A stretch of DNA of 5,010 nucleotides, from assembly GCA_051657905.1 (NCBI GenBank), contig JBOFLO010000033.1, positions 1-5,010 on the forward strand, in the 5' to 3' direction. The notes beneath the pieces are model-generated. The model was given only the letters and a program-made list of their open reading frames with translations. It searched no databases and was not told the origin of the DNA. The translations under genes and the position numbers were made by a program. The stretch is from JBOFLO01 sp051657905 (lineage in GTDB: Bacteria; Patescibacteriota; Gracilibacteria; UBA1369). This document shows, one piece after another, positions 4,460 to 5,010 of the stretch (within the stretch, counting starts at the first letter, position 1; every line of letters begins with the position of its first letter).

Positions 4460-4894
4460 ATGAGCGAAATTTTTGATTTGAAGGGCAAGTCTGCGGCAGA
4501 GATCAAGCGGTTTTTGAAGAAGACCGATTTGACCATGGAGCAGAAGTATTGGCTGTGTTTGGCTAATGGCCAGTTTTCTAAGGAATGTTTGGAGGGTGTG
4601 GATAAATTTATCACTCATATATCTTTCACTTCTTGCAGCTTTGAAGGAATAGATTTTGGCGAAAGGACATTCTTTAACTGTCAGTTTTTAGGGTGTTCAT
4701 TCAAGGGGGCAAAATTTTTCAATTGTGATTTGGAGGGGGTGGTTTTTCGTAACTGCCAAGTCACGGGAATGGATTTTCGTATTAAAGAAGGATCATTCGG
4801 ATCCTTTATAGATACGAACATGGAGGGATTTGTCACTAATCAAGAATTCAGTCAAAAAAATGAAGGGTTCGATTTCAGCTTAAAAAGGAAATAA
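4460..4894 (+). CDS. Pentapeptide-repeat protein with a cysteine ladder
   Basis: This is a 144-aa cytoplasmic protein. A helical, charged N-terminal region (about 1-53) precedes eleven uninterrupted pentapeptides (54-108) of the A(D/N)LXX type, then a short C-terminal cap and a basic end. The central residue is Phe in nine repeats (F56, F61, F66, F71, F76, F81, F86, F96, F106), Leu in one and Val in one. The inward i-2 position is Cys in five (C59, C74, C79, C89, C99). Such repeats form a right-handed quadrilateral beta-helix; eleven give not quite three coils. Some family members mimic DNA and bind gyrase (Qnr, MfpA), but those are longer and this one lacks clear evidence for that role. R69 at an inward position is unusual. 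AGG ends 5 nt before the ATG, and a second AGGAAAG lies further upstream. It is divergent from the orphan gene; function unknown. Confidence 0.88.
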   Translation: MSEIFDLKGKSAAEIKRFLKKTDLTMEQKYWLCLANGQFSKECLEGVDKFITHISFTSCSFEGIDFGERTFFNCQFLGCSFKGAKFFNCDLEGVVFRNCQVTGMDFRIKEGSFGSFIDTNMEGFVTNQEFSQKNEGFDFSLKRK

Positions 4895-5010
4895 TTCTGC
4901 AACTTTCTGTCGTGTATATAATCGACCTGTTTTCCCATTGTGGTTGAGAACAGGTGGATTTCCTATGGTTAAATTATTCTAAGAAAATCAGTAAGAACAT
5001 TATAGCCATA
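4895..5010. other. Intergenic right end of the window, no supported gene
   Basis: Apart from the hairpin at 4925-4955 and an isolated perfect TATAAT (4917-4922, plus) without a recognisable -35, nothing is supported here. A minus-strand frame enters from the right edge and stops at 4974, with 11 hydrophobic residues visible. It could be the tail of a convergent gene but is too short to call. Confidence 0.5.
4925..4955 (+). terminator. Hairpin downstream of the pentapeptide gene, probable weak terminator
   Basis: ACCTGTTTTC (4925-4934) pairs with GAGAACAGGT (4946-4955) over 10 bp around an 11-nt loop, about 30 nt after the pentapeptide gene stop. The single non-Watson-Crick pair is U-G on the plus-strand RNA but a C-A mismatch on the minus-strand RNA, which favours a plus-strand function. 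Only a poor U-run (GGAUUUCCU) follows, so termination may be weak or factor-assisted. An upstream TATAAT makes a structured leader of another gene the alternative. Confidence 0.5.

Noticed and set aside
4388..4618. Two minus-strand frames opposite the start of the pentapeptide gene
   Set aside because: They lie antisense to a supported coding region and across its promoter, with no RBS or family features.
4974..5010. Possible C-terminal end of a convergent minus-strand gene
   Set aside because: Only 11 hydrophobic residues and a stop are inside the window; too little to support a coding call.
1..5010. CRISPR arrays, tRNA/rRNA genes, insertion sequences or phage genes
   Set aside because: No regularly spaced repeats, no cloverleaf or rRNA-like segment and no transposase or integrase motif were seen on either strand.

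Overview
The window is about 5 kb of compact, moderately AT-rich bacterial DNA read with the standard code. Seven of the eight genes end in TAA, and no gene needs UGA as a sense codon, which argues against the Gracilibacteria/Absconditabacteria code. Shine-Dalgarno sequences are patchy: clear before three genes and absent before most others. Small genes, TAATG overlaps and simple housekeeping content would fit a streamlined uncultured lineage such as Patescibacteria/CPR. That is only an inference; no taxonomic marker is present.

Layout, left to right. A strong, probably bidirectional terminator (7-40) closes an iron superoxide dismutase gene on the minus strand (68-655), which has its own promoter (683-711). 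A four-gene minus-strand operon (3340 down to 739) follows. In transcription order it encodes a Nudix hydrolase, an AlkD-type alkylpurine DNA glycosylase, a small YdeI/OmpD-associated (OmdA-like) protein and a P-loop kinase-Nudix fusion. The first three are joined by one-base TAATG overlaps and the last by a 9-nt gap. Divergent from the operon is a MazG-like nucleotide pyrophosphohydrolase (3440-3763, plus). Next is an orphan minus-strand gene (3809-4264) with its own consensus-like promoter, strong RBS and terminator, and then a divergent pentapeptide-repeat gene (4460-4894, plus) with a near-consensus promoter. The last 115 bases hold a 10-bp hairpin and no supported gene.

How the genes fit together. 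Superoxide removal (SodB), cleavage of non-canonical or damaged nucleotides (two Nudix domains and MazG) and excision of alkylated bases (AlkD) form a coherent set for oxidative/alkylation damage and nucleotide-pool cleaning. The kinase half of the fusion and the OmdA-like protein are members of unknown role.

The most unusual spot is 3743-4393. The orphan gene has higher G+C (about 52% against about 43% in the neighbouring mazG-like gene, hand counts), is the only gene ending in TGA, and disturbs the G-over-C excess of the plus strand in its 5' half. It lies between two imperfect direct repeats of about 34 bp. The left copy is the 3' end of the mazG-like gene plus its hairpin. The right copy still reads I-K-I-D-K-N-stop in frame and now supplies the -35 and -10 region of the pentapeptide gene. 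This looks like an old insertion or duplication at the 3' end of the mazG-like gene.
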